Origin: Phascolomyces articulosus
Lineage: Eukaryota; Mucoromycota; Mucoromycetes; Mucorales; Lichtheimiaceae
DNA length: 64,000 nt
NCBI GenBank assembly: GCA_025677815.1
Contig: JAIXMP010000009.1
Location: 62,001 to 126,000, forward strand
Direction: 5' to 3'
This document shows positions 11,413-24,563 of the stretch, one piece after another (positions within the stretch are counted from its first letter, which is position 1; every line of letters starts with the position of its first letter). A program made the translations under genes and the position numbers. The notes under the pieces are model-generated. The model was not told where the DNA came from. It ran no database searches and saw only the letters and a program-made list of their open reading frames with translations.

Positions 11413-13275
11413 ATGACAACACTGACGACAACGACAGCCACTACATCTTCAGTTTCCAAAGGAAAGAAACCATATAAAAGTTGGCTTAAAGATGGCGTCA
11501 ATGGGGGTATGTCCTCTATGGATGTATTGATTCATTGGCTTGCTGATAAAACCAATTATTCCAAATGGCGTGGAGGAGATAATAATGCTGAACGTACACC
11601 GAAAAAAGTTCTTTTAGAAGAAATCATTGAACGCATGCGTCAAGTGGGCATTTATCATCGATTACCCAAAGATGTGGCTAGTAAAATTTCTACCTTACAA
11701 AGCAACTATAGGACAGCAAGAGAATGGAATGATACTGAAGGAAAAAAATTACGTCAGGCAGGTGTTAAAGAAGAAATCGTTCATGGTAATAAAAAAAATA
11801 TCCTTTGTAGTATATTTTATTTCATTATATATTATGCTATAAATGTGTGTGTGGTGGATAAAGAAGTATATGGGGGTGGGTTGGGAGAAAAATAGCATGA
11901 CAGCAAAAAAAAAAAAAACAGCCAAAATATATATATGAATTGGTGGTTATGATTACGACGCAAAAAGACAAGAACACATTCCGTGACACACTCTCTTTTT
12001 TTTTTTCTTTCTTTTTTTTTTCTTCTTTTGGTTTTTTTTTTATTATCCCTAGAGGAGATTGTAAAACGTTTTCCATACTGGGATGCGTTACATGGAAGCT
12101 TTGGCAACTTTCGAACATCACCATCATGGCCCATGTCGATTAGTAGTATTATGGATCGTGAAGAAGAAGAACAACAACAACAGCAACTTGTAGGTAAAAA
12201 TGAGCATCATCATCACCAACAGCAACAACAACGACATTATCGACCTCAATTACATCATCATAATACAAGTCCACCTTCTACTAATACATATCAACAACAC
12301 CATTCTCCTCCTCATCCGCATCATCACTCACCTTATTCACCCCACCAACATCCACATTATCACCAACAACAACGACATTCACCTATTGAAAATCTTGATA
12401 CCAGAAAACTAATGACTGCAGCACAACCTGCAAATTTTTTATTACCACCACCTACGTCTGCCTCCTCATCCACCACCAATACCAGTAGTAGTAGCAGTAG
12501 TTATTTTCATCGTGATGAAAGTGAAGAAGAATCCTCTTTCTCATCAATATTACCTTCACCTATGAGTAATACAACATCCTTTACGACCCATAATAATACA
12601 AGTAGTCATAGTATGATGCCTTCCACAGGTCGACGGCGACGTCGCATGAGTGATAGTCATTTGATACATTTACTTCATAATATGAAACAACCCAGATTGA
12701 ATGAAACCACCATTACAGAAGGCGCCTTTTTAGAATCAGCAACATCACCACCACCTATTCCTATTCCAACTACTCGTCATGCTTCTCATCCTAATCCTAT
12801 TACTACTAGCACTTCTCCTACTACTACTAATAATAATAATAATAATAATAGTGACACTAATTCTAATGCTATTGCTGTTAATGATGATGATCTTGATGAT
12901 GATGACCATGAACAGCAACGTTCGATCGAAACTAAAGAAGAAAAACAGCAATCATCCTTATCACCACCAGCACCAGTTCAAGACGATGAAGACGACGAAG
13001 AACAAGGGGATCCCTCGACAGCTACGGGTAAACGCTATGATAGTGAAGAATTGGGTGAATCCTTATTAAAAGTCACGAGAGAAAAAGAAGCAGGACAGTT
13101 GAAACGATCACATGACATGCTCGAGTTTCAACGTGAAAAAAGATTGGAACGGGAACAATTATTGATTGAACAAGAACGTACACGAAGAATACGTGCGAAA
13201 GCAGAACTTGTCAAGAATTTAATGGAGGCTGGTTTCACTAAACAAGAAATTGCAGAACAACTTCAATTCATTTAA
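11413..13275 (+). CDS. Myb/SANT-like (trihelix-type) DNA-binding regulator with C-terminal coiled coil
   Basis: Two exons, 11413-11785 and 12053-13275, with a 267-nt intron that ends in a long T tract before the acceptor; about 531 aa. Residues 20-140 form a helical domain with evenly spaced Trp (KSWLKDG, IHWLADKTNYSKW, AREWND, FPYWDALHGSFG). This resembles the Myb/SANT-like domains common in fungi, some of them derived from transposons. The middle is disordered, with runs of Gln, His, Ser, Thr, Asn and Asp/Glu. The last 90 residues are a charged helix (REKEAGQLKRSHDMLEFQRE) ending KAELVKNLMEAGFTKQEIAEQLQ, likely a dimerisation coiled coil with a small UBA-like or helix-turn end. I infer a nuclear transcription regulator; its targets are unknown. 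Confidence 0.75.
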
Positions 13276-14160
13276 ATCATTATTATTCATTCACGGTTTG
13301 TTTTTTTGATCCATCATCTTTTTTTTTCCTTCATTCATTCATTTATCCATCCTCATTATTTCTTATTCTTATTATCCAACCCATATTCTTTAAGTAAATA
13401 TATTTTTTTTCTTTTTGTTGTTGTTGTATAAATATTATTGGCAAAAAAAATAGTCTTCTTCTCTCCCCTTTTTTTTTCTTACGTTTTGCATTGAAAAATC
13501 CCATTCTGAAAATTATTCTTATTATTCACACACACACACACACACACACCTTTATCCATTCTTATTATTATGTTTTTTTTAGTCTTCTTTATAATTATAT
13601 CACCCCAACTTATTACTTATTATTTTTGGTGCGAGTTTTTATATATATATATATATATATAATGGATGCGTATATAGTAATATTTGTAAAGGGGCCGATT
13701 GTGGCGCAACCATACTAAAATATATATATAAAAAACCCCAGAAGCATGGGAATTGCTTTATTTGTAAATTTACACGAATTTGGGACACAGAATTTTTTTA
13801 AATGGAAGAATCTATAAGGAAGAGAGAGGGAGAGAGAGAGAGAGAGAGAGAAACTCCTTAGAATTCTTTTTACAGAAATGCCTAAAATTCATCATCCATC
13901 TTACAAAAAAAAAGAAAAAAATTCCCAGGATCCATCCATAATTTGTGTAATTTCTATTTGAACTAATCACACCCCGCGGCGTTAAAGCAATCTTGTGAAT
14001 TAGAAATGGATCCAATACAAAGGTAACTTTTTTTTTCTCTTTCTCCCTTTTCTCACTTTTTACTCTCACCCCCTCCCCCCCCAAAAAAAAGGGTTGCAGA
14101 ATTTGGAGTTATCTTGATGATGATGATGATGATGTAGTTAGTAAGTAGTATGCAAGTATT
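13276..14160. other. 3' flank of the SANT-like gene, rich in simple repeats
   Basis: Contains (CA)n at 13527-13550, (TA)n at about 13640-13660, (GA)n at 13826-13850 and (GAT)n near 14115-14136. No supported gene. A 90-codon minus-strand frame at 13812-14084 runs through the GA repeat and is an artefact. Confidence 0.5.
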
Positions 14161-15012
14161 TTTTCTTGATGTTAGCAAAAATAAATAATCAGCCCTTCAC
14201 ACATTGCATAAATAAAATTTTATTACATGTAAGTCTGGAATATAAAAAGAGACTTTATGATTGATTCACTTTCAATCACGATAATAAAAAATGATTCGAT
14301 GAAACTTTAATTCTTTTTTTTTTTGGTTGTCATAAAGTTATCATAATCATCTTTTCTGTAAATCAATCAATTCTTTTTATTTTCCCATCAGAAATATAAA
14401 AATGGGTTAGTCTAATTTACAATTTTATTTGTCACCCAACGTTTTTTTATGTTATTTTATTTCCGTGATTTTATGCTTCTGTTGGCGAGGTTTCTTGTAC
14501 TTGGGCGATGATGGACTGTTTTCTTAATCAAATAATTTACATAATATTATTTATGCAGAATCCCCACTCTAGAAGAATGTTCGAACAGAAAATTTACTAC
14601 ACTATCCTACTGCAGGCCAACGTGGCAAAAGAATATATATATACTATAGATGATTAAGAGATATATATGCATGAAAAAAAAAAGAGATACAACGTTGAAA
14701 TGATGAGTGCGTTGTGAGATGTAAGAATGATGAGATGCTTCAGACAGCACAAGAAATGCTAACAGTAGAAATAGAGCAATACGCTCTACCTAAGAATGAT
14801 TTGCATTTATCTACTTCTTATTAGCAGCAATAAGACACGTTGGGAAGAGAATCATCTCATCATTGATACTTTCTCGAAACCAAGCTTTGGAAAATCATCC
14901 TATAGTAAACCCTTCATTTGAAGAGAAAGTAGAAAAAAAAATTTTTTTTCTTGGGTTCAACAGTGGATTTATAAGGCCATATGGTAGTGGAGATGTATAA
15001 TTCTTATATTCC

Positions 15013-15059
15013 CTTTATGTTCTCCAAGTGGAATTAATTCCCGCTTGGAGGACATAAGA
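15013..15059. repeat. Imperfect inverted repeat (hairpin), 19-nt arms, 9-nt loop
   Basis: Left arm CTTTATGTTCTCCAAGTGG at 15013-15031; right arm at 15041-15059, whose reverse complement is TCTTATGTCCTCCAAGCGG. Fifteen of 19 positions match. Three of the four differences are T against C in the sense that allows G-U pairing in a plus-strand transcript; the fourth is at the stem edge. The loop is aattaattc. Confidence 0.6.
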
Positions 15060-18000
15060 ACACAAACTCATAAAATAGAACGGGTTCTGGGAAAGCTTAA
15101 TATTATAGTTCCCGAATTAGGTGTAACAGTAAGAAAATACCACCTTTCAATCATTCTTTTCTCATACTCAAAATCATAAAAATGGATATATCAAAAGATG
15201 AAGATGTCATATCAGCCCATTCTTCTATTTTATATATAATATATGATCTTTCCCCCCTCCCCATCCATATTTCTATAAATGGAATCAGAACCAATGATTG
15301 AAAATAATAATAAAAAAAGATGATGATATCTTTTCTCTCCTCAACCTAAAAGTGTTTATATTTTAAAGAAGATTTTAAAAAACTCGGTAATGTGTTTAAA
15401 AATAGTAAGCATCCTAGTATTACATACGGATATAGAAATTATAAAGCAAATTCCTTTGTTGGGGGGGGAAATAGAGGGATTCAAGGAAGGATACAGTTAT
15501 TCTATGCTCTTATTTTATGATTCGATATTTATTATACAAAAATTACTGTTGATTCAATGTTTGTTCTTACATGCACCAAAACTAGATATGGAATGTATGG
15601 TAATCTGGAGATTATTATATAATGGGATGGCTAGGGAAAATGTTAGGAATGTTCTTGTAGTACCAGCCCTTTAAAAGGTGATATATATTACTGTTTCACC
15701 TCTTCATTTATTATACTGGTGACCAGCCATTGAGTCATTCTGAGTGTCTGATCTTTTTAGGCTTATATATATTGATTTTTTTCTTCCTAATTCATAACTT
15801 ATATATTGCTTAAAGGTGATGATAAAGTAATGTGTCGAATGGTGATTATTGTTGGTATTAAACGTATTTGTCGTAAATGATGAAAGTATGTATGGTGTTC
15901 CCTACTAAAACAATGATTGCTGCTAGAAAATAGAGTGTGTAAGTGAATATGAATAATAATACAATAGATGTGACAGAATTGAGAAAAGTTGTTGTAATTA
16001 ATGATTTTTGTGCGTGAAAAATTTAAATGCCTTTTTGTGTAGTGCTTGGTAGTATCGTGTATTATACCTCATTATTCCACACAAATCTCGAGTACATTGA
16101 TTTTAAGAGTACAGCTGTTCTGTCGGTTTGTAATCGTGTGTAAAAGAAAATTCATACGCTTAAATATGATAGTAGTATTGTTAGTTGCTTTCCACTCAAA
16201 AGACAAGATGCCTTGGTCTAGTAATGAAATTAGCCTATCGGTTTTTAGCCACATGACACTATTGTGGATCATAATAATGACCCTGTTATCACCATCATTT
16301 TTCTCTCGTCTAAATGTATGTATAATGCCAGCACCGTATAAACTATGTTAATAAGAGGGCACGTACAACAACTTGAACCAATAATACTTTTTATATATCC
16401 TAGAAGATATTCTTTATAACATTGGAGCAATAATCCATACAATCTTATACTGATCATTCTCCAGGAGGCTTATGCATCCTATTTTGGATTGTATTTACGG
16501 TATATCAACAAGTGTTAAAATGGGTCAGTTTATAGATCGTGATGTAATGGTGGTATAGTAATTTCTTAATAAACAACTATAAACCATTTAAAAAAAATTC
16601 AAAGATTTCAATTATCTGAAGTACTTGTGAAATTGTACGGACTTGTCGTTTTTCCAACTTCATAGTAGCCAACTACAACAGATCTTCATGTTCCGAAGAA
16701 CGTGTATAAAATCATGACATGAATTATTTAGTAACTATATAATAGGTAGTGGTTGGTTGGTTAACATAGGTATTGCATAAATAACAAGCATTTTCTCATT
16801 TTCATCGAATCAGTCAGTTATTTATCTTGACTATGTTGTCAAATATGTTATTTGGTGTACTTGTAATATCTGACAATTTTGCTATTGGCGTGTTCAATAA
16901 AACTGATCCACAGAGAATCCGGAAACGCATTCTCTTGATATAAATAATGAGTCACTTAACCGTGAGATTGATCCATCATAACCTAATGAAGTTATTCTAT
17001 TCTTTAATGTATTATCTACATCAAAAGGAAAAATACTGTAAGTGTTAATTCACAACAAATATTGTCAGTGTCACCCCAACCTTCCAAAATAGCAATCAAC
17101 AAATGATTTAAATGATCCATGTCTTTATCATGCTTTTTACGCATAGGGCCAATAATATCATTAAAATGGCAAGGAATTATGTTTTGTTTGCTAAAATAAA
17201 ATGGATTCGACGTTAGCATAGAATAGTAACTGTAATAGAAATTCAAACTTATAATATCTATAACTAATAACTTTCCCCCAAATAGAAATGCTCAAATTAT
17301 TTATGAGAGACTCCAATGTATTACATGATATATAATACAAAAGATTTTCAACATTTCATGTTCATTGTATTTTCGTTAAAGTGGATGTCGTAAAAAAAAT
17401 CAATTTTTACAATGCAAAATTGGAACAATATGTCTATATGCTATGTTGGATAGCACTACTATTACTGTTAGTCCTCCTCTCATCAGGTAGGTTATCAAAA
17501 GATAGCCTAAACTTCAAATAGTCTTGCATGGAATATTGGGTTGTATGTTTTTTATATATAGAAGACTTTACATGATGATCCTTTTATTATCTAGTAGTTC
17601 AGTTTATAAATAAAATTAATATTAGCCCACATTTAGACAAAATAGTATATAGGAACTGATAAACACCACTTTTAAACGATGATCCCTTATTACAAACCAA
17701 TCTATGGTTTAAATTACTATTATTGTTCAGATCTCTATTAGATCTTCAGAGAAACCTTCTTCCTAGAATCGGAAATACCAATCATTTATTATACCTCTTC
17801 CTAATATGATTAGTTAGTACATGAATCCAAGTGCCGTTACATACCACACAAGTATCAGCCAAAAGGATTCTTATTTTCTATTTTTATTAAACTCTATTTT
17901 AAACATAAATGGAAAATTGCTGGTTTGAAGGTATTCCATAGTATTCACTGATATTTCATAGAAAACCAGCTGCTTTAAAATAATGTCGTGATAATTATGG

Positions 18001-18366
18001 CGGATCAATACCAAGCCAATAAAAATGGAGATAACAGAAGAGTAGTGATAAAATAAAGAGTAACGTGAAAGATGTCGTTTATTGTTTTAATGGTCAGGGG
18101 TATTTATATGTTTTCTAACTACTTGTGATAATAATAAATTATATAATAAAACTAATGATAATAATATGTATACGTGGAATAATGGAGGATGCGATACGTG
18201 TTCATGACTGTCAATTGAATACGTGTTCGAATAATTAATAAGATGATGGATGATAAATACGTGGCATAATAAAATGCAGATACGATAGCAGCGATAAGGT
18301 GTTACAAAAATAAATTAAAAAAGGAAATGGTAGTAACCCTTATTTTTAGTTACGACAATAAGATTT

Positions 18367-18370
<4 letters not shown>

Positions 18371-18397
<27 letters not shown>
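18371..18397. repeat. (TA)n microsatellite
   Basis: Uninterrupted TA dinucleotide repeat in the gene-poor spacer. Confidence 0.9.
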
Positions 18398-20598
18398 ACA
18401 CTCATGGATGAGAGTATATAAAATGAAAGAATCTCTTTTTTTTTTCTTTATTACTCCAATAATAAAATAGGATATACAACATTTATGTTGTGCTTTTTTT
18501 TTCTTATGATAGTGATGATAATCAAACAATCGTGAGATCAGCAAAACAATAAATAATATAACTATTGGTAAAGTGATAAAAGTATTTTATCTAGGCCAGT
18601 TTAGTTTTGGATTATAAAAAAAGGCATTCTTCGGTGTATATATTCTCCTTTCCCGTCTCATCGTTATCATCATCGTCATCACAAACATGGACAGGATTTT
18701 TGCTTAAATATATAAGGTTGTAAGTAAATTAGTCAATTTACTACACCCTCTCAGTTTTTCCTTGTCTCGTATCATGGTGTATATATTACTACTTGCTTGG
18801 TGAATGGATAAAAACTAGACATTGTGCATTTCAGTTTTGAAACGAGATGATGGTTTTTTTTATATAAAGTTGTTTTGGAGATCCTGTAATATCTCAATAA
18901 AAACTCTATTCGTGATTATACTATAAGCTTATTATCGTCTTTATTCGTTACTCTTGGTGCCTTTCCTGATGGATCAGAAGAAGCCATCAATACTTGACCA
19001 CTATTAACAAGATGACCCGACTCTGTTCGACAGTATTATTCAAACATTGCTCTGAAACCTTTAGTCATTCATCAGAACAAAGGTGTAAATGATCTACCAT
19101 TTTATTTAAAGCAATCGAACATTTGTTGGAAAGGAGTACCACGGAAGCAAGCAATGATGGTTGGAGAGATATTTAATAAAAAAATACCGTCATGTATATA
19201 CAAGAGTCAAATGCACGTTTGATGCAGCATACACTTTTATTTATTTGTATCTGTTTTTTTATGATGTCGATTAGAGCAAATGATCGACATTTATAGTTTC
19301 ATCCTCCTTGCTGCTCTATTTTGTTACAGGGTTTTTATCTATTTCTATCATTTCTTTGTCAATACTAATATTTATAATACACCTTACTTCTTTTGAATGC
19401 ATTTCATACATGTTGTCTGTCATATAAACATAACCATCATCAATTGTATATTAGGTAGGGTTAGTAATACTTTGCGAGCATATGATTTCAAGATTAGGGT
19501 GGCCAAAAAAAATGTTGTGAAACCATAAACACGGTAGTGTGTGTCTTGTTTTTTTTTTTTTCCCTATACTAACCAAAAGCCAGAATAGCACGAATGTTGT
19601 ATATATATAAATCCATAGGGTTTTGGGTTTTTCAATCAAGCCATCCTATAGAAATGAAGGGTAGGATGGAGAAGAAAAAAGGTCAAGTGAAAAGATAATT
19701 TTTTTTTTGTTGTGTTTTTTTTTATATCTGGGGCGATAATGAGAAAAAATAAATGGTTTTCGTCATCCTCGGTTGATAAAGCCCAAAAACCTAAAAAGCC
19801 GCGCGTGCGTGTGAATAGATCAACATTTTGTTTATATATAAAAGAGAGATGGGATTTGTGCAAATACCTTGTTCTTGTAATAACATTATAGTATTCAATG
19901 AGAGGATGAATGAAATAATAGCCATGAATGATGAGAATATTGCAGTGTGTAGACTATAAACCATCATTGAAGTAAAATGTAGGTATATAAAGAAGTATGG
20001 ATTTGTTTATAATGATACATAAAAAACACCTTTCAACTTGGTGTTACAATAAGAAAGATGACACGAGTTATACCTTATTGGTGTAATTTCTTCGTATCAT
20101 TTTTTCTTAACGTGTTGCGTGCGTGTCACTTTGGATACATCCATAATGACTCAACAGGAATAAGCCTTTGAGTGGGATGATGGTAGTAGTAAGTGGATAG
20201 AATTATTTCCGTAAATACATGTAAATATATATATGTATATATATATATAATATAAAATAAACTTACCATTGAAATCAGTTAATATCCGAATATCCATCTA
20301 ATATCTATCAATCATATAAAAAGAACTGATTCTGAAATCTATCTTTGGGTTGTAGTTAAATAATAGGTTTGCTGTGACTCCATTCTTTTAAAGCTGAGAG
20401 AGATTGTTACAAGATTTTTTTTTTGTTTTTTCGTGTTAGAGCCCTTTTTATTTTTTCCTCTTTTTTTCTAACACTTTTTTTACACACTTGTTCAACAAAC
20501 CTCATTTGCTTTATTCTCTTTGAAATTCTTTCAAGTTTTTATTTTTATCTAGTTTTACATTACCATCCCAACAACAATAATAATAAGAATAGTGATCC

Positions 20599-23148
20599 AT
20601 GGGTATTTCGGGGTTCATACAAACTGTCAAATCGGTCCATGAGCCAATGCACATTAATGAATACGCTGGTAAAACAGTGGCTGTTGATGGTAATGTATGG
20701 CTTCATAAAGGTGCTTTTTCTTGTTCAAGGGAACTTGCTTTACAAGAAGAAACGACAAGGTAAAATATAAAAAAAAGTCCCATTTTTTTTTATTAAATAA
20801 ACCAATAACGTTCCACCAGCCCAACCTTGGACCTTTTTTTTTTCTTTTACACGAAAACTCCCCCATTTCATTTTATAACCAAACGTGTGGGTGACACATT
20901 GAAAAATGAAAAAAAAACGTTTATTTACGATCTAACATCTTAATATGATGATGATGGATTTTTATTTTAGATACGTGGATTATTTTATGCGTCAAGTCAG
21001 TCTTTTAGAATTTAATAAAGTCATTCCATATATCGTATTTGATGGAGAGCCTTTACCTATCAAAAGCGCGACCGTTCAAGAGAGACGCCGGTAACGTTAG
21101 AAACTAAATCGTATTTAATATAAACGGGGTTTGCAGTAGAGCGCGCATATATTTAACCTACTTTCTCTCTCTCTCTTTCACACACACACACATTTTCCCT
21201 ATCTCCTTTGGATTTATTTGAACGATGGTGCTATTTTCAATTCATTAAACAGACGTCGAACAGAAGCATTAACAAAAGGAAAAGAGTTATTAAAACAAGG
21301 AAAATCACAAGAAGCAACGGAATGTTTCCAACAGTCTATTCACGTAACACCACACATGATTAAGCAAGTCATTAAGGTACTACCACTAGTTTTACATCTA
21401 TAACACCTTATCAATCAACCTATCTTCTTGTCCTTCCTTTCTCCTTCTCCCCCAAACACCAAGCAACATCAACACAACAAATAACAAACAACAACAACAA
21501 CCAGAAACACATCACCATCATCATCATCCACTTTTTTTTACCCCCTTAACTTAATAATTATTAAGAAATTCCAATCCAACTAAAAAAAATGAAAATGATA
21601 TTTTTAGGCATTAAAAGCGAAAAAGATTCAACATGTTATTGCACCTTATGAAGCCGATGCTCAATTGACGTATTTGATGAATACCAACAAAGTCGATGCG
21701 GTCATTACCGAAGATTCCGATTTACTTGTTTTTGGTTGTCATACAGTGATTTTTAAAATGAACCAATATGGCGAAGGCATTCGTATTCAACAAAAGAATT
21801 TATCTACAACAAAAGAAATTGATCTTCAAGGATGGGACCAGACCAAGATCCGACATATGTGTATTCTTTCTGGTTGTGATTATCTTGGTTCATTACCTGG
21901 TATTGGATTAAAAAGTGCTCATAAGTTACTTGTCAAGTTTAGAACCATTGATTCGGTAATTGCTTTACTTTCTTTCTCTATCTATCAATCTATCTATTTG
22001 TAAAACAAAAAAGTAAACTAACATAGAAACGACTCTATCGATAGGTTTTGCGACATCTTCGTTTTCAAGGGAAAATGAAATTAGCACCTGATTATGAATA
22101 TCATTTTAAACGAGCGGATTACGCGTTTCTTTATCAATATGTATATGATGCTGATGTAAAAAAATGTGTCACTTTACATACCCTTCCTGCTGGTGTCCAA
22201 CCTGAAAAGTTGGACTATTTAGGTGATAACAGCAATAATAACAACAGCACGACTGCATCATCTGGCGCCAACTTACAGCCAACAACGCATGACCAAGTCA
22301 AATTCTATAGCCTCAGTAACAAAGAGAATATACCGGTAAATATACACATCATTTGTAGTAATATTATGATACCCCCTTCTTTACGCTCCCCCATCTTTCA
22401 TTATTTTCCCCACCCTTTCCATCACCTGCATTAAAGGGCCACAGCACCACTTGAATATCCCATAACCCGCCATGACCTCCTTTTAGTATGTATATAAATA
22501 TAGACTAACTGTTTATTTTTTTAATATATGTTTGAAATATACATTGATATGTATATATAGCCATGGGCCCATTTCGATAACAAACCGTCCCCAACCCCAT
22601 CTCAACATAAACCAGAAGCATCTCAACCTGGTATCAATGGAGGGCTACGTTCCGTCACCAATGTATTACAACCTATACGTACTGAAAAACGATCTTCTTT
22701 GACCTCACTTTCTCAATCGAAACTACAACATCATTCTAGCATCACAGCGAAAGAGCTATTTAAAGTTTTTAATCATCCCCAAAAACAGCCACCTGCAACC
22801 ACAACAACCACGACGACAAAAATTCGGACTCATGCTGATATAGCCTCCGCGTTCCAAAGACAACGGTTCAAAAATGCATCCTCACCTACATTAACCACAT
22901 CCACATCCACATCTTCTTGTTCATTGAATACCCTATCTGAGAATCATTCTTCTGAAAATCAACCTATCATTTCAACAACAACCAAATCCACACGCATGAC
23001 AAAATCAAACACATTTATGAACAGCCTAAGTAAACGTGAAGCTGATCGACCGATACCCGATGAAAAATCCATAAAACGACGGACTGTATTAAAGCCGGCT
23101 TTATCCAATATAAGTAATACTACATCATCATCCACCACTTTCGTGTAA
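20599..23148 (+). CDS. EXO1: Exonuclease 1 (XPG/Rad2 family 5'-3' nuclease)
   Basis: Six exons: 20599-20759, 20971-21090, 21253-21376, 21608-21955, 22045-22335 and 22561-23148; 543 aa. The protein starts MGISGFIQTVKSV, with Gly2 as in the family, where the N-terminus threads the active site. XPG-N carries Asp30 (AVDGN) and Asp78 (FDGEP). XPG-I carries Glu150/Asp152 (YEADAQL), Asp171/Asp173 (TEDSDLL) and Asp226 (SGCDYLGS), followed by the helix-two-turn-helix PGIGLKSAHKLL. These are the metal ligands of EXO1, which resects DNA ends and removes mismatched strands. RHMCILSGCDYL and VFGC support EXO1 over FEN1 or GEN1. From about residue 325 the tail is disordered and Ser/Thr/Asn-rich, shorter than in animals; mismatch-repair contacts would be expected there but I see no clear motif. 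Confidence 0.93.
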
Positions 23149-23897
23149 ATTTTTTTTTCCAACCAACCAACCATGTCACTTCACTCACTCACACACACAC
23201 CAAAAAAAATTATCAAAACTTGTATATTCGTTCTTCTATTTTTTTAAAGTTCTTTTGTTTCGTGCATACTTTTTCTTCTTCTTTTCTATTATTATTACAA
23301 TTTGTTATGAGAGAGAGAGAGAGGAGATAACACTATCCAACCCATCATCATTCACCTTAATACATTTTATATAATATATAAAAAACAAAAATGACCTAAA
23401 AAAAAACTTTTTCCCCCAACATTTTCTTAATTCATAACAATCTACATATCCCCCTTTCTGCTCCTCCTCCTTCCAAAAAATAATAATAACTCCCTCTCTT
23501 TCTTCTTCTAAAACCCAATTTGTATATGGTCTTATATATAAATATAAATATAAATATAATAATAATAATATATAAATATGTTGAAAAGTGGACACATTTT
23601 GTTAAAACGATCAAAGCCATTGTATTGGAATTATTATTACGTTTAGAATGATACGCGCGTTGAATGAAATGTGATGTGTGTGTGTGTGTTCATATGATAA
23701 AAGGGTTGATATATACAAATAAATTATCGTGCAGACATGTTTGAGCTTAATAAAAAAATATTTATAGCTAATTCCTTTTTGATTCATTTATATCCTCTTG
23801 CATCTATACAACAATTTTGTAATCTATGCAACAACCATAAATAGAGCGCTAAGTGATAGTCGTGCATGGCGACGTGAGAAATCCCTTTTTTTTTTTA
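23149..23897. other. Intergenic between convergent EXO1 and the small helical-protein gene
   Basis: 3' flanks of two convergent genes. Contains (GA)n at about 23311-23322, an A/T-rich block at 23520-23580, a short (TG)n at about 23679-23688 and a (GTT)n tract that is the Asn codon run of the next gene on the other strand. Minus-strand frames at 23305-23620 look like repeat artefacts. Confidence 0.4.
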
Positions 23898-24448
23898 TTA
23901 TCTGTTGTTGTTGTTGTTCTTGATCCAATGCTTATTGACAACTTGATTCAAATCAAGTAACTCTTGAATTTCTTCTAATGTTTTGGTAGTAGCAAGGATT
24001 TCTTGTTTCCTACATAGAAAAGAGAGAAAGAGTTACATATCCATCCAAAAAAGGCTCTTGTTTAAGAGTTACCTTTCCAACAACTGGTCTAATGCTTGAC
24101 ATGTTTTTTCAAGTGCTTGTTTGGTATTTTTAGCATGGGTATCGGCTTGTACTGTTCGTTTTATCGTCTTGTTGAATTCGTCCATAGGATCACTGTATTT
24201 CAACATCATCTATTTTAATTTATTCTTTGAATGAATATCCATTGTAAAGAATGCTATTTTTTTTTTTGAAAAAAATTATTTACCTTGAGACATTCAGACC
24301 AATCGTCTACTGTCCGTTCGGCACGAGCATGACAATCTTCTTTGGAAGCAGCAAATTGATTTTCTTCATAATGACTATTTCGACTAGTATTACTTCGAAA
24401 GCTTAAATTACTTATGGATGGTGTAGGTGTAGGTGTCAATCGTTTCAT
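23898..24448 (-). CDS. Small helical / coiled-coil protein of unknown function
   Basis: Three exons on the minus strand, 24448-24284, 24209-24073 and 24009-23898, joining in phase to 137 aa. The N-terminal 30 residues are Ser/Thr/Pro-rich (MKRLTPTPTPSISNLSF). The rest is charged and helical with heptad-like spacing (DPMDEFNKTIKRTVQ, NTKQALEKTCQALDQLLER, TKTLEEIQELLDLNQVV) and ends in an Asn run. I do not recognise the family. Size and pattern would fit a small subunit of a coiled-coil assembly (BLOC-1, kinetochore or spindle type), but that is only a shape argument. It lies about 115 bp downstream of the glycanase gene on the same strand. Confidence 0.6.
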
Positions 24449-24563
24449 TCCTCTTTTTTTTTTACTCTTCAGAAAATAACAAACGAGAGCCTACTTTATA
24501 AAGGTTGGGTGGTGGTGATGAATTTTATTACAACATGGAAAAAAAAATAACTGAATTTCTTGA

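Larger units (their letters stand above)
14161..20598. other. Gene-poor spacer of about 6.4 kb with scattered coding-like remnants
   Basis: No intact gene seen. Minus-strand fragments with protein-like composition occur at 16072-16272 (SVMWLKTDRLISLLDQG, SFEWKAT) and 17016-17246 (HFNDIIGPMRKKHDKDMDH, ILEGWGDTDN). They have stops between them and no family I recognise, and could be relics of a gene or transposon. Other contents: an imperfect hairpin at 15013-15059, four ACGTG cores at 18172-18263, and a (TA)n run at 18371-18397. The last 200 bp (20400-20598) form a T-rich leader of the exonuclease gene. Confidence 0.35.

Noticed and set aside
12200..13069. Several overlapping frames of 60-100 codons inside the SANT-like gene
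   Set aside because: They are trinucleotide-repeat shadows of the Gln/His/Asn codons in other frames.
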